Source: GCA-2687025 sp964473525 (GTDB lineage: Bacteria > Poribacteria > WGA-4E > GCA-2687025). From it: a stretch of DNA of 64,000 nucleotides. Location: positions 17,131-81,130 of the forward strand of contig CAYYPK010000028.1 in the NCBI GenBank assembly GCA_964473525.1. Reading direction: 5' to 3'. Below the pieces are notes generated by a model that made no database searches, had not been told where the DNA came from, and saw only the letters and a list, made by a program, of their open reading frames with translations. The first letter of the stretch is position 1, and the number at the start of each line of letters is the position of its first letter. Below are positions 1 to 7,830 of this stretch, piece by piece. The translations under genes were made by a program, and so were the position numbers.

Positions 1-2
1 GG

Positions 3-410
3 TGGGCGGACGTGTTCTGGGATCGCGTCGGCGTCGGCGAGAACGTCACGTTCATTCACGGTGACTCGCACGTGATGAACATGCTGTTCCCGCGCGACCG
101 CGCCACGCAGCGCGTGCTGCTGGTCGACTTCGAGACGTACCGACGTGGGCTCGGCACGTACGACCTCGCGTACATGATGTTCTTCCGCTCTGCCGAACAC
201 CGGCGCGAGTTGGAGAAGGCCGTCCTGCCCGCCTACTACGACGAACTCGTCGCGCGCGGCGTCACCGGGTACTCGCGCGAGCAGTTCGAATGGGACTATC
301 GCCTGTCGATCATCGCGTGTCTGTTCCCGCCGCTTTCGTGGGACCACGGGGGCGCCACGCAGGCCCTGTCCGCGTTCGACGACTGGGATTGTGGCGAGTT
401 GCTAGCGTAA
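3..410 (+). CDS. Ecdysteroid-kinase-like phosphotransferase, C-terminal part (5' end outside window)
   Basis: The reading frame is open from the left edge, so the start lies upstream. What remains is the C-terminal lobe of an APH/EcKinase-type small-molecule kinase. The catalytic-loop motif HGDSHVMN fits the Brenner pattern HxDxxxxN and is followed by NMLFPRD. The metal-binding segment LVDFETYRRG supplies the second Asp. The C-terminus (FDDWDCGELLA) is almost identical to that of the next gene, so the two are tandem paralogues. The family phosphorylates hydroxyl groups on small molecules; the substrate here is unknown. The family call is firm and the function is only general. Confidence 0.85.
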   Translation, partial: WADVFWDRVGVGENVTFIHGDSHVMNMLFPRDRATQRVLLVDFETYRRGLGTYDLAYMMFFRSAEHRRELEKAVLPAYYDELVARGVTGYSREQFEWDYRLSIIACLFPPLSWDHGGATQALSAFDDWDCGELLA

Positions 411-458
411 CGCCCTTCTGGCCACGGAAGGCAGGCGACAACACGAAGGGATGCGCAC

Positions 459-1511
459 ATGGTGAGCCGGGCGAGCGACATCACACCTGAATGGCTGACG
501 GGCCGCCTGCGGGCTAACGGACATCTCCCGAGCGGTGAAGCGCGCAGCGTGACGCTGGGCGACTCGTTCGAGTCGACGGCAGCGTTCTGGACGCCCATCC
601 ATGTCGAATACGCCGGAGCCGACGACACTGCGCCCTGGCACATGCTGTACAAGCTGTACCGCGAGGACTGGTACGGCGGCGGCGTGCACGAGACGGAGCT
701 CTACGCTGACTTTGTCGCGCGGATGCACGAGCCACCCGTCGGCGTCTGCTACGACTACGCCGTGGACGACGCCACCAAGACCTGCTACCTGCTGCTCCAA
801 GACATCTCGAAGACGCACGACGCGCCCGGAGACGACCTGACAGAGACCGACTTCCACGCGGCAACGCGGTCGCTGGCTCGCTTCCACACGCACTGGTGGG
901 AGCACGACTGGTTGCGCGCGCGCAGATTCGACAGCGCGCACGGCGGGCCGCTGCGGATGGCGAATGCGTGCTCGCCGAAGAACATCCGCGCAAACGCGGA
1001 CCACTGGCGGCAAACGGCGCTGCCCAACTTCCTCGCGGAGCACTCCGCAAAAGTGACCCCCGGCGGAGTCGAGACGCTGGAGCTAGCCGTTGAGCGATGG
1101 GCAGACGTGTTCACCGAGCGCATTCGCGACGGCGAGTCGTGGACGTTCACCCACGGCGATGCCCACACGGGCAACATGTTCTTCCCACGCGACCCAGCGA
1201 CCCAATCCGTGCTGCTCGTCGACTGGGAGACGTACAAGCGCGGCATAGGCGCGTACGATATCGCGTACATGCTGCTCTTCTTCCGCGACGCCGGGCAGCG
1301 GCGCGAGCTCGAGAAGACCGTCCTGCCGCTGTACCACGAGTTGCTTGTAGCCGGTGGCGTTGAGTCGTACCCATACGAGGCAATGGAGCGCGACTATCGA
1401 CTAGCGATCGTCGCCTGCCTCTTCCCGCCGATTGCATGGTCGTCGTATGGTGGCGCGAACCTGGCCCTCGCGGCGTTTGATGACTGGGACTGCGGGGAGC
1501 TGCTCGCATGA
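459..1511 (+). CDS. Ecdysteroid-kinase-like phosphotransferase
   Basis: Full-length 350-residue member of the APH/EcKinase (CHK-kinase-like) fold. The catalytic loop reads FTHGDAHTGN near residue 230, followed by LVDWETYKRG, which holds the metal-binding Asp. The N-terminal lobe carries LYKLYRED, a likely ATP-lysine region. The start ATG has AAGGGA upstream. It lies 48 nt after its paralogue and shares long stretches with it, so a tandem duplication is likely. Such kinases phosphorylate small-molecule hydroxyls (choline, antibiotics, steroids in other members). No substrate can be assigned. The alternative name would be a generic aminoglycoside-phosphotransferase family protein. Confidence 0.85.
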   Translation: MVSRASDITPEWLTGRLRANGHLPSGEARSVTLGDSFESTAAFWTPIHVEYAGADDTAPWHMLYKLYREDWYGGGVHETELYADFVARMHEPPVGVCYDYAVDDATKTCYLLLQDISKTHDAPGDDLTETDFHAATRSLARFHTHWWEHDWLRARRFDSAHGGPLRMANACSPKNIRANADHWRQTALPNFLAEHSAKVTPGGVETLELAVERWADVFTERIRDGESWTFTHGDAHTGNMFFPRDPATQSVLLVDWETYKRGIGAYDIAYMLLFFRDAGQRRELEKTVLPLYHELLVAGGVESYPYEAMERDYRLAIVACLFPPIAWSSYGGANLALAAFDDWDCGELLA

Positions 1512-1654
1512 CGGCGCCAGCGCCGAGGGAGGCCGCCGGGCAGGGGAATCGCAAGCCTGTTGTCATTCGCTGCCAGCGGGAGTCCGTGGGAGAGTGGCTT
1601 CTCAAACTCCTCCGCAGACATCGGCTCTGGTCGCCGTGGTGGTGGCCGTTCTGA
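1508..1654 (+). CDS. Possible 48-residue Trp/Arg-rich small protein, translationally coupled
   Basis: An ATG overlaps the stop of the preceding kinase gene in the classic ATGA arrangement and opens 48 codons. The product is basic, and its C-terminal third is rich in Arg, Leu and Trp, ending in the hydrophobic motif WSPWWWPF. No homologue is recognised. The coupling and the unusual tail are the only evidence; in GC-rich DNA an open frame of this length is not surprising. It could equally be non-coding spacer. Confidence 0.35.
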   Translation: MTAPAPREAAGQGNRKPVVIRCQRESVGEWLLKLLRRHRLWSPWWWPF

Positions 1655-1735
1655 GGGGCGTATGGCGCCAGGGGCGTCAGAAACGCACGGCGGGCTGGCG
1701 TCGCACCCGCTGAATCACCCTTGAGGATCTGACAC

Positions 1736-4384
1736 TTGGTCTTGGCGATGGCGTCTGGCATAGCGCGGGCATGCGCTTGGTACGCGGTAACGTCGCTGTG
1801 TGTGCTCTGCGTGTTTGGCTGTGCGCAGGCGGGGAATCCTGGTGGATCGCCGTCTGAGTCTGGCACGCAGGCGCCGCCGCCGCGGTACGAGGGTGAGGGC
1901 GCGATGGCGGTTGCCATGGAGCGGTACGCGGAGGCGCTGCACCTCACCCGCGACCGGGGAGAATTTGAGACGTCGGACGAGCATGCGGCGCGGCGCGCGG
2001 AATTCGACGCGTTACGTCCCGAACTCCGTGCCTTGGAGGAACGGCAGTTCCTGCTGACATTCGACGTAGCGGCCTCGCCATACGACCCCGATGAGGCGCT
2101 GTACCGGCTCCGCGTGTCGAAGCCGGGCCTGCTGGCGCCAGCGTACGCCGAGGTGTCGGCCAATCGGCTTCAGGCGCGCCGCATGAAGGCGTCGCTGAGT
2201 CACGCATATGGTGTCGCGGTGATCCGATCCGCGAGACCGCACGTACAGAGGGTATGGCTGAAAACCGGGGCAGGCGACATGCCGCTGGTGTTCCCGAGCG
2301 CCTGGACGGCCGGCCCGACGTACCACGGCCTTCCCGGGAGGATCCTGTCCGCAGACTTCTCGCCAGACGGGAGGCGACTCGCCGCCGCCGATGTGTCGGG
2401 CCCCGCGCACCTTTGGGACTTCCGTCGCTTCACGCACACGGAACGCATGATCCCCATCGAGCTCCCGCGTACCAGGCAGGATCACCCCAACGCCGTCGCG
2501 TTTTCACCCGACGGGACAACCGTGGTCCTCGGCACCCACGACGCCCTGCTGGAGTATTGGCGCCCTGTTGAAGACACGCTCACGACGCTTCCTGTGGGGC
2601 ACACGAATCAGGTGCGTCGCGTTCGCTTCTTCCCGGACGGCCTGCGCCTGGTCTCCACCGGCTGGGATGATACCGCGCGTGTGTGGTCGTTCAGCGAAGC
2701 CGCCCCGTCGGCGCGGATGGAGGGGCACGGCGGAGGCGTCGATGACGTGGCCTTCCTCCTGAACGGCGACGTCGCGACGGGAGGGAGCGACGGCGCCATC
2801 CGCGTGTGGGCGGGCGACAGTGGCGCCCCAAGGCGCACGCTGTACGAGCAGCCAGGCCACATCAGGTCGCTCGCGGCGTCTCCGACACTGCCCCTGCTCG
2901 CCGCGGGCGTGACACCTACGGGCGACATCCTCGTCATCGACACCGAGGCCGGCGTGCTGGTACGTAGCTGGGTCGCACTGGGAGCGCACATCTGGGACAT
3001 GCTCTTTGCCGCCGACGGTCGTATTCTGATTTCGGCGCCAGAGACGCGGCGGATCCACGTGTACGACGTTGTGAGTGGTGAGACGCTGCAAGTGACCGAG
3101 CTACACAACGACATCATCGGCAGCCTCGCGTTGTCCAAGGATGGGGCGCTTCTCGCCGCTGGTACTTGGGGTGGGGCGGTTCAGATGTGGTACCGCGTTG
3201 GGTCGGACATCGCCCCTATCGAGCCCGTCGCTCCCAGTGACCCGGCGGCCATCGCAGGCACGGACACGGGCCAGCAAGCGCTCGACGCGATGGTGGCCGC
3301 TGCTGGCCGCCGCAGGCAGGAAGCCGCGCCGGCCTACGTTCCGGCGCCCGAGCGGGTGGGGCCGCGTACATACGCCCTCCTCGTCGGTGTCGACAGCTAC
3401 GACAACTTCGCCGGCCTTGTGAATCCCATCAGCGACGCTGCAGCCGTGGAGGAGGAGCTCCGCGAGAATTACGGTGTCAACACCCTCCTGCTGGCGGACC
3501 CATCCCGCGCGGAATTCTTGACGCAACTCCACGCGCTCGCGGAGCGCCACTACGACCGCGACGACCAACTTCTCGTGTTCTTCTCTGGCCACGGATGGTT
3601 CGACGAGGTTCTCAAGCGCGGATACCTGGCGATGCGCGACGCGGCGCCACTCGACGAGGACGTGTTCCGTGACACGTTCGTGTCCCACGAGGACGTCCGC
3701 GCGGTACTGGAGCGGCTGGCCTGTCGACATGTGCTGCTGATCGTAGACTCGTGCTTCAGCGGTAAGCTCGATCCCACTGTCGCGATGGCCACGAGCGGTC
3801 GCGGCTCAGGCGACGGTATGTACGACGGCATCCCACGAGACGAGTACATAGAACGCAAGATGGAGTTCGTGACACGCCGCTACATCACCGCTGGGGGGAA
3901 GGAGTTCGTACCGGACGGCCGCCCGGGCGAGCACAGCCCGTTCGCGCGTCAGCTTCTGGCGGCGCTACGGAATCTTGGCGGCGAGGGCGGCATCCTCACA
4001 TTCGAGGAGATGGCGCTGTATCTGAAGCGGGTGGAGCCGCAGCCGCTCTCCGGTGAACTACTCGGCAACGAGCCCGGCAGCAGCTTTGTCCTGGTGACGC
4101 GGACAGAGAGGCCGTCGGCGCCGCAACCCGTGTATGGCTATCTGGACCTCGTTGTCCAACCACCGGGAGCCACCGTGTCCGTCCGCCGCTCAAGCGCGGA
4201 AGGGCACGGCCCGCCGAGGTCGCTCCGTATCGAGCCGGTGGCGGCCGAGACCCGTCGGTACCGCCTTCCTGAAGGCACGTACACGGTGACGGTGTCCCAC
4301 GTTGGCCATTCAGCGAGGACGCGGGAAGTCACCATCACGGAGGCATCCCAGAAACTGAGGATAGTCCTTTCACCGACGCCATAG
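1736..4384 (+). CDS. WD40-repeat / caspase (C14) / PEGA-domain lipoprotein
   Basis: 882 residues from a TTG start, chosen because GAGGA lies 8 nt upstream; an ATG 12 nt later lacks a ribosome site. The N-terminus is a lipoprotein signal with lipobox VFGC and Cys29 as the acylated residue. Residues about 190-490 are WD40-type blades with repeated FSPDG and VRVW/ARVWSF-type signatures. Residues about 540-790 are a caspase-like peptidase: His619 in FFSGHGW and Cys673 in DSCFSG form the expected dyad. The last 80 residues are a PEGA domain (EGTYTVTVSHVGH). The family links a beta-propeller sensor to a caspase-type protease. Here the whole assembly is predicted to sit outside the inner membrane. 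Substrate and trigger are unknown. Confidence 0.88.
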   Translation: MVLAMASGIARACAWYAVTSLCVLCVFGCAQAGNPGGSPSESGTQAPPPRYEGEGAMAVAMERYAEALHLTRDRGEFETSDEHAARRAEFDALRPELRALEERQFLLTFDVAASPYDPDEALYRLRVSKPGLLAPAYAEVSANRLQARRMKASLSHAYGVAVIRSARPHVQRVWLKTGAGDMPLVFPSAWTAGPTYHGLPGRILSADFSPDGRRLAAADVSGPAHLWDFRRFTHTERMIPIELPRTRQDHPNAVAFSPDGTTVVLGTHDALLEYWRPVEDTLTTLPVGHTNQVRRVRFFPDGLRLVSTGWDDTARVWSFSEAAPSARMEGHGGGVDDVAFLLNGDVATGGSDGAIRVWAGDSGAPRRTLYEQPGHIRSLAASPTLPLLAAGVTPTGDILVIDTEAGVLVRSWVALGAHIWDMLFAADGRILISAPETRRIHVYDVVSGETLQVTELHNDIIGSLALSKDGALLAAGTWGGAVQMWYRVGSDIAPIEPVAPSDPAAIAGTDTGQQALDAMVAAAGRRRQEAAPAYVPAPERVGPRTYALLVGVDSYDNFAGLVNPISDAAAVEEELRENYGVNTLLLADPSRAEFLTQLHALAERHYDRDDQLLVFFSGHGWFDEVLKRGYLAMRDAAPLDEDVFRDTFVSHEDVRAVLERLACRHVLLIVDSCFSGKLDPTVAMATSGRGSGDGMYDGIPRDEYIERKMEFVTRRYITAGGKEFVPDGRPGEHSPFARQLLAALRNLGGEGGILTFEEMALYLKRVEPQPLSGELLGNEPGSSFVLVTRTERPSAPQPVYGYLDLVVQPPGATVSVRRSSAEGHGPPRSLRIEPVAAETRRYRLPEGTYTVTVSHVGHSARTREVTITEASQKLRIVLSPTP

Positions 4385-4510
4385 GGTTCGCCAAGAGAGA
4401 GAGCCCGCGCTCCCGCGGTGCGGCCAAAGCGGGTCCCGCCAGCAGGCGTTGGCCGCGCGTGGCTCAGTCACCTTGGCTCCCCAACGTTACACGTACACGC
4501 TCCCCAAAAC

Positions 4511-4516
4511 GGAGGT
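4511..4516 (+). promoter_or_regulatory. Shine-Dalgarno site that fixes the GTG start at 4526
   Basis: GGAGGT ends 9 nt before an in-frame GTG. The GTG is followed at once by a typical signal peptide. Earlier in-frame starts lack such a site and would put a long non-secretory stretch ahead of the signal. Confidence 0.7.
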
Positions 4517-4525
4517 CGCTCCCAA

Positions 4526-6928
4526 GTGTTCCGCACCACGCTCACACTAGCCCTATGGGCCACGCTAGCAAGCATGGCCGACGCCGCCGACTGGCCAGGC
4601 TGGCGAGGCCCAACGACGGACATGGTCGCCGCCGACACACAGGTGTTCGAGCCTGACGTAGACTACGAACTGACTGTAAGGTGGCGGGCTCCCCTCGGTT
4701 CCGGCTACTCGAGCGTGTCGGTCGCCCACGGTCTGGCTGTCACGATGTTCTCCGACGGAGAGTCCGATGTCCTAGTCGCGTTCCACGCAGACACCGGCGA
4801 CGAGGCGTGGCGCTACGAAGTGGCGCCCACGTACCTGGGTCACGACGGCTCGCAGACCGGGCCTATCTCGACGCCGTACGTCGCTGCGGACCTCGTATAC
4901 GCGCTCGGCCCGCGAGGGCATCTCGTAGCCGTGTCGACCGCAACGGGCGAGGAAGTCTGGACGCGGCATCTTGTGGACGACTTCGGCGCCGCTGAGCCAG
5001 TCTACGGCTTCTCGATGTCGCCGCTGTTGGCTGGCGACACGCTCCTCGTGCAGGTTGGCGCTGGCGACGGGAGGGCGGTGGCGGGTCTGGACCGTCACAC
5101 CGGCGGATTACTCTGGCAGGCGGGCAAGGGCGCGGTGGACTACCAGTCGCCCGCGCTCATCCCCATCAGCGGCGACACGCAGTTGGTCTACTCCACGAAG
5201 GAGTGGGTCGGCGGGGTTCGCCCGGACACGGGCGAGACGCTCTGGGAGTACGAGCACGGTGGCGACGGGTCCGCCACGGGCTCCGGGGCGATGAATCCGC
5301 TGGCCGTCGGCGCCGATCGGCTGTTCCTCACGCATAAGGGCTCCGCCTCCGCCCTTCTGACGCTGTACGACGACGCGGGAGGCGTCGCGCCGAAGCTCGA
5401 ATGGGAGACGCGGTCGATTCGGTCATCCTACGGCGTCCCTGTGTATCACGACGGATTCCTTTACAGCTACAGCCGCACGCTGCTCACGTGCGTGGACATC
5501 GCGACGGGCGAGCCCATGTGGAAGTCGCGGCCTCCCGGCGACGGCTTTCCCATCGTGGTCGACGGGCGGCTAATCGTCGCAACGCAGAAGGGCGGTCTGC
5601 ACGTTGTCGAAGCCAGCCCCGACACGTACACGGAAGTGGCCGGCGTGAGGCTCTTCGAAGACCTGGTCTGGTGCCCGCCGACGTTCGCGAACGGCAGTGT
5701 GTACGCCCGCAGCCTCGGCGAGATCGCTCGCGTCGACCTGACGCCGACGACCGGCGCAGCGCCTGTCGCCGTCGCGGACGAGTCTGCGCCTGGCTTCCGC
5801 GGCTTTCTCGCGCGTGTGGCTGCGGCCGACGACAAGCCTACGGAAGTCGACACGTTCCTGTCGCAGCAGTCGAACATCCCCATCATCGAGGACGGCGGCA
5901 CGGTGTGGTTCGTCTACCGTGGCGCCGCGGAGCAGGACGTCGCCATCACGGGCGACTTCCTCGGGAACAGGCGCGCCGAAACGATGAACCGAGTCGCGGA
6001 TACCGAGCTCTACTACTACGAGGCGGCGATTGAGCCGGGGGCGCGTCTCAACTACCGGTTCGTCGTGGACTTCGACACGACCGCGCTCGACCCGCTGAAT
6101 CCGCGCAACGTGCCCCAGACGATGAGCATCTACAACGACGGAGGCGGCGAAGCGTCCTGGTTCGCCATGCCAGACTGGGCGGCGGCGGATCACCTGTCTG
6201 AGGCGCCGGTCACCGCCGCCGGGCGCCTGGAGACCATCGAAGTCGCTACGACAGACACCACCCGAACCGTCGACGTCTACCTGCCCTCTGGCTATACAGG
6301 TTCCGACGCAGTCTACCCCGTGGCCTACATCCACTGGGGAGAGCCTACGCGGACGCTGGGGATGCTCACGACGACATTGGACAACGTCATTGGACACACA
6401 GTGGAGCCGGTCATCGCGGTGTTCGTGCATCGCACGGCGGGCGGGTTCGGTGAGCTTATCTGGGACGGACGTCGCGAGTACGTCCGATCCATCGCCGAGG
6501 ATGTCGCGCCGGCGATTGAGGAGCGCTATCGCGTGCGTACCGGGAGGGACGCTCGCGCGTCCATCGGCTACGGGTTCGGCGGGCTTGCGGCGCTCGACCT
6601 CGCGTTCACGTACCCGGAGATGTTCGGCAAGGTCGCGGCGCAGTCGCCGATGCGCCTCACCGCCCAGGAGGACGAACTCAGGGCGCGTGTGACGGACGCG
6701 ACGCGCCATCCGTTCCGCCTCTGGCTCGGGTGGGGCGTCTACGACACGCGCTCGACGCTGGAGGGCTGGAGCACGGTGACGTGGAACGTCGCCCTGCGCG
6801 AATTCTTCGAGACGCGTGGGTACGACGTCGCCGGCGGCCAGGTCAGCCAGGGCGGCGGCTGGGAGAGCTGGCGCCAGCGCAACGACGAGGTGTTCGAGGC
6901 GCTGTTCCCGACAGCCGACAGTCGCTAG
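4526..6928 (+). CDS. Secreted PQQ-type beta-propeller fused to a degenerate Fes/esterase-like alpha/beta hydrolase
   Basis: 800 residues from the GTG with the strong ribosome site. A Sec signal (ALWATLASMADA) is followed by DWPGWRG, the usual start of PQQ-like (BamB-type) propellers. Blades with AxxTGxxxW-type motifs run to about residue 420. An E-set/CBM48-like module follows (FVYRGAAEQDVAITGDF), then an enterochelin-esterase-like alpha/beta hydrolase. In that last domain the nucleophile elbow reads GYGFGG, with Gly683 where Ser is expected. The usual C-terminal GGHxWxxW reads GGGWESW, with Gly778 where His is expected. The hydrolase is therefore probably inactive. It may act as a secreted binding or scaffold protein. 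The end overlaps the convergent next gene by 4 nt (CTAG). Confidence 0.85.
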   Translation: MFRTTLTLALWATLASMADAADWPGWRGPTTDMVAADTQVFEPDVDYELTVRWRAPLGSGYSSVSVAHGLAVTMFSDGESDVLVAFHADTGDEAWRYEVAPTYLGHDGSQTGPISTPYVAADLVYALGPRGHLVAVSTATGEEVWTRHLVDDFGAAEPVYGFSMSPLLAGDTLLVQVGAGDGRAVAGLDRHTGGLLWQAGKGAVDYQSPALIPISGDTQLVYSTKEWVGGVRPDTGETLWEYEHGGDGSATGSGAMNPLAVGADRLFLTHKGSASALLTLYDDAGGVAPKLEWETRSIRSSYGVPVYHDGFLYSYSRTLLTCVDIATGEPMWKSRPPGDGFPIVVDGRLIVATQKGGLHVVEASPDTYTEVAGVRLFEDLVWCPPTFANGSVYARSLGEIARVDLTPTTGAAPVAVADESAPGFRGFLARVAAADDKPTEVDTFLSQQSNIPIIEDGGTVWFVYRGAAEQDVAITGDFLGNRRAETMNRVADTELYYYEAAIEPGARLNYRFVVDFDTTALDPLNPRNVPQTMSIYNDGGGEASWFAMPDWAAADHLSEAPVTAAGRLETIEVATTDTTRTVDVYLPSGYTGSDAVYPVAYIHWGEPTRTLGMLTTTLDNVIGHTVEPVIAVFVHRTAGGFGELIWDGRREYVRSIAEDVAPAIEERYRVRTGRDARASIGYGFGGLAALDLAFTYPEMFGKVAAQSPMRLTAQEDELRARVTDATRHPFRLWLGWGVYDTRSTLEGWSTVTWNVALREFFETRGYDVAGGQVSQGGGWESWRQRNDEVFEALFPTADSR

Positions 6929-7812
6929 CGCGCGAAGTTCCCCGCGACGTTCACCGGACGGAACAGCGAGCGACGCTTCGCGGGCATCCGCTCTACGAGC
7001 ACCGGGTCGGGGTCCCAGTCGTGCCACTTCGTGCACACCGTGTTGTAGCTGTTCAGCACGGCGACGCGTGGGTGGTCCGGGTTAGTCCAGTTCGTCGCGC
7101 TGTGGGTCAACGCCTCCGTGAACAGCAGCACCGAGCCCGCCGGACACCCGTACGTGTCCCACAGCGGCGAGTCAGGGCTGTACGCCGACTCGGGCGCGGT
7201 GAACGCCGCCTTGTGACTCCCCGAGATGACGATCGTCCCGCCCGTCCCATGCTCGACTTCGGATAGTTCCCATATGGCCCGCACGAGACCGGCGTGCGCC
7301 TTGCCGGGGAAGCAGCGGTACTCGTGAGCGTCGCCGGGCAGCCGCATCATGCCGTTGCCGTTGTGCGGGCCGAAGCCTCCGCCAGCGTCGCGATGGCGGT
7401 ACGCGCACATCTCAAGGCGGAAGCCGTACGTGTCCTCGTTTCCGAACGAAGCACCGCCTCCGTCGCGGTACGGCATGTACACGAATTCCTGACAGAACGC
7501 GATGGCTACCGGGTGGTCGATGAGCCGCTGGGTCGGGCCGGCTAGCGGCGTCCGCTCGTGCTCCGGCACGCTGTTCGAATCCGTGTGAATGCGCGTGATC
7601 CACTCGCGCATCTCGCCTGCCTCATCTTCGGACAGCACTCCGGGAATCAGCAGCCAGCCCCGTGTGTCGAAGACATACTTCTGCTCCTGCGTCAGCGGGG
7701 TGACGGGGGCGCCCTCCGAGTCGGTCGTCGTGTAGACCGTGCCGCCGTCGTGCACGGGTCGGCCGAGATCCTTGTCGAAGAACACGGGGTCAGGGATCTG
7801 CGCGTCGCGCAT
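6925..7812 (-). CDS. Phytanoyl-CoA dioxygenase (PhyH) family protein
   Basis: 295 residues, Fe(II)/2-oxoglutarate oxygenase fold. The core shows GTGGTIVISGSHKAAF (the turn after the metal strand), GSVLLFTEALTHSAT with the distal His, and a downstream Arg in HPRVAVLNS that could bind 2-oxoglutarate. The usual HxD of the first metal site is not obvious: the corresponding stretch reads GPHNGNGM. Activity is therefore uncertain. Proteins of this family hydroxylate diverse small molecules; the substrate is unknown. It is the last gene of a three-gene minus-strand run behind two M28 peptidases and overlaps the convergent propeller-esterase gene by 4 nt. Confidence 0.82.
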   Translation of the reverse strand: MRDAQIPDPVFFDKDLGRPVHDGGTVYTTTDSEGAPVTPLTQEQKYVFDTRGWLLIPGVLSEDEAGEMREWITRIHTDSNSVPEHERTPLAGPTQRLIDHPVAIAFCQEFVYMPYRDGGGASFGNEDTYGFRLEMCAYRHRDAGGGFGPHNGNGMMRLPGDAHEYRCFPGKAHAGLVRAIWELSEVEHGTGGTIVISGSHKAAFTAPESAYSPDSPLWDTYGCPAGSVLLFTEALTHSATNWTNPDHPRVAVLNSYNTVCTKWHDWDPDPVLVERMPAKRRSLFRPVNVAGNFAR

Positions 7813-7830
7813 GGCGTGCTGTCTCCGGTG

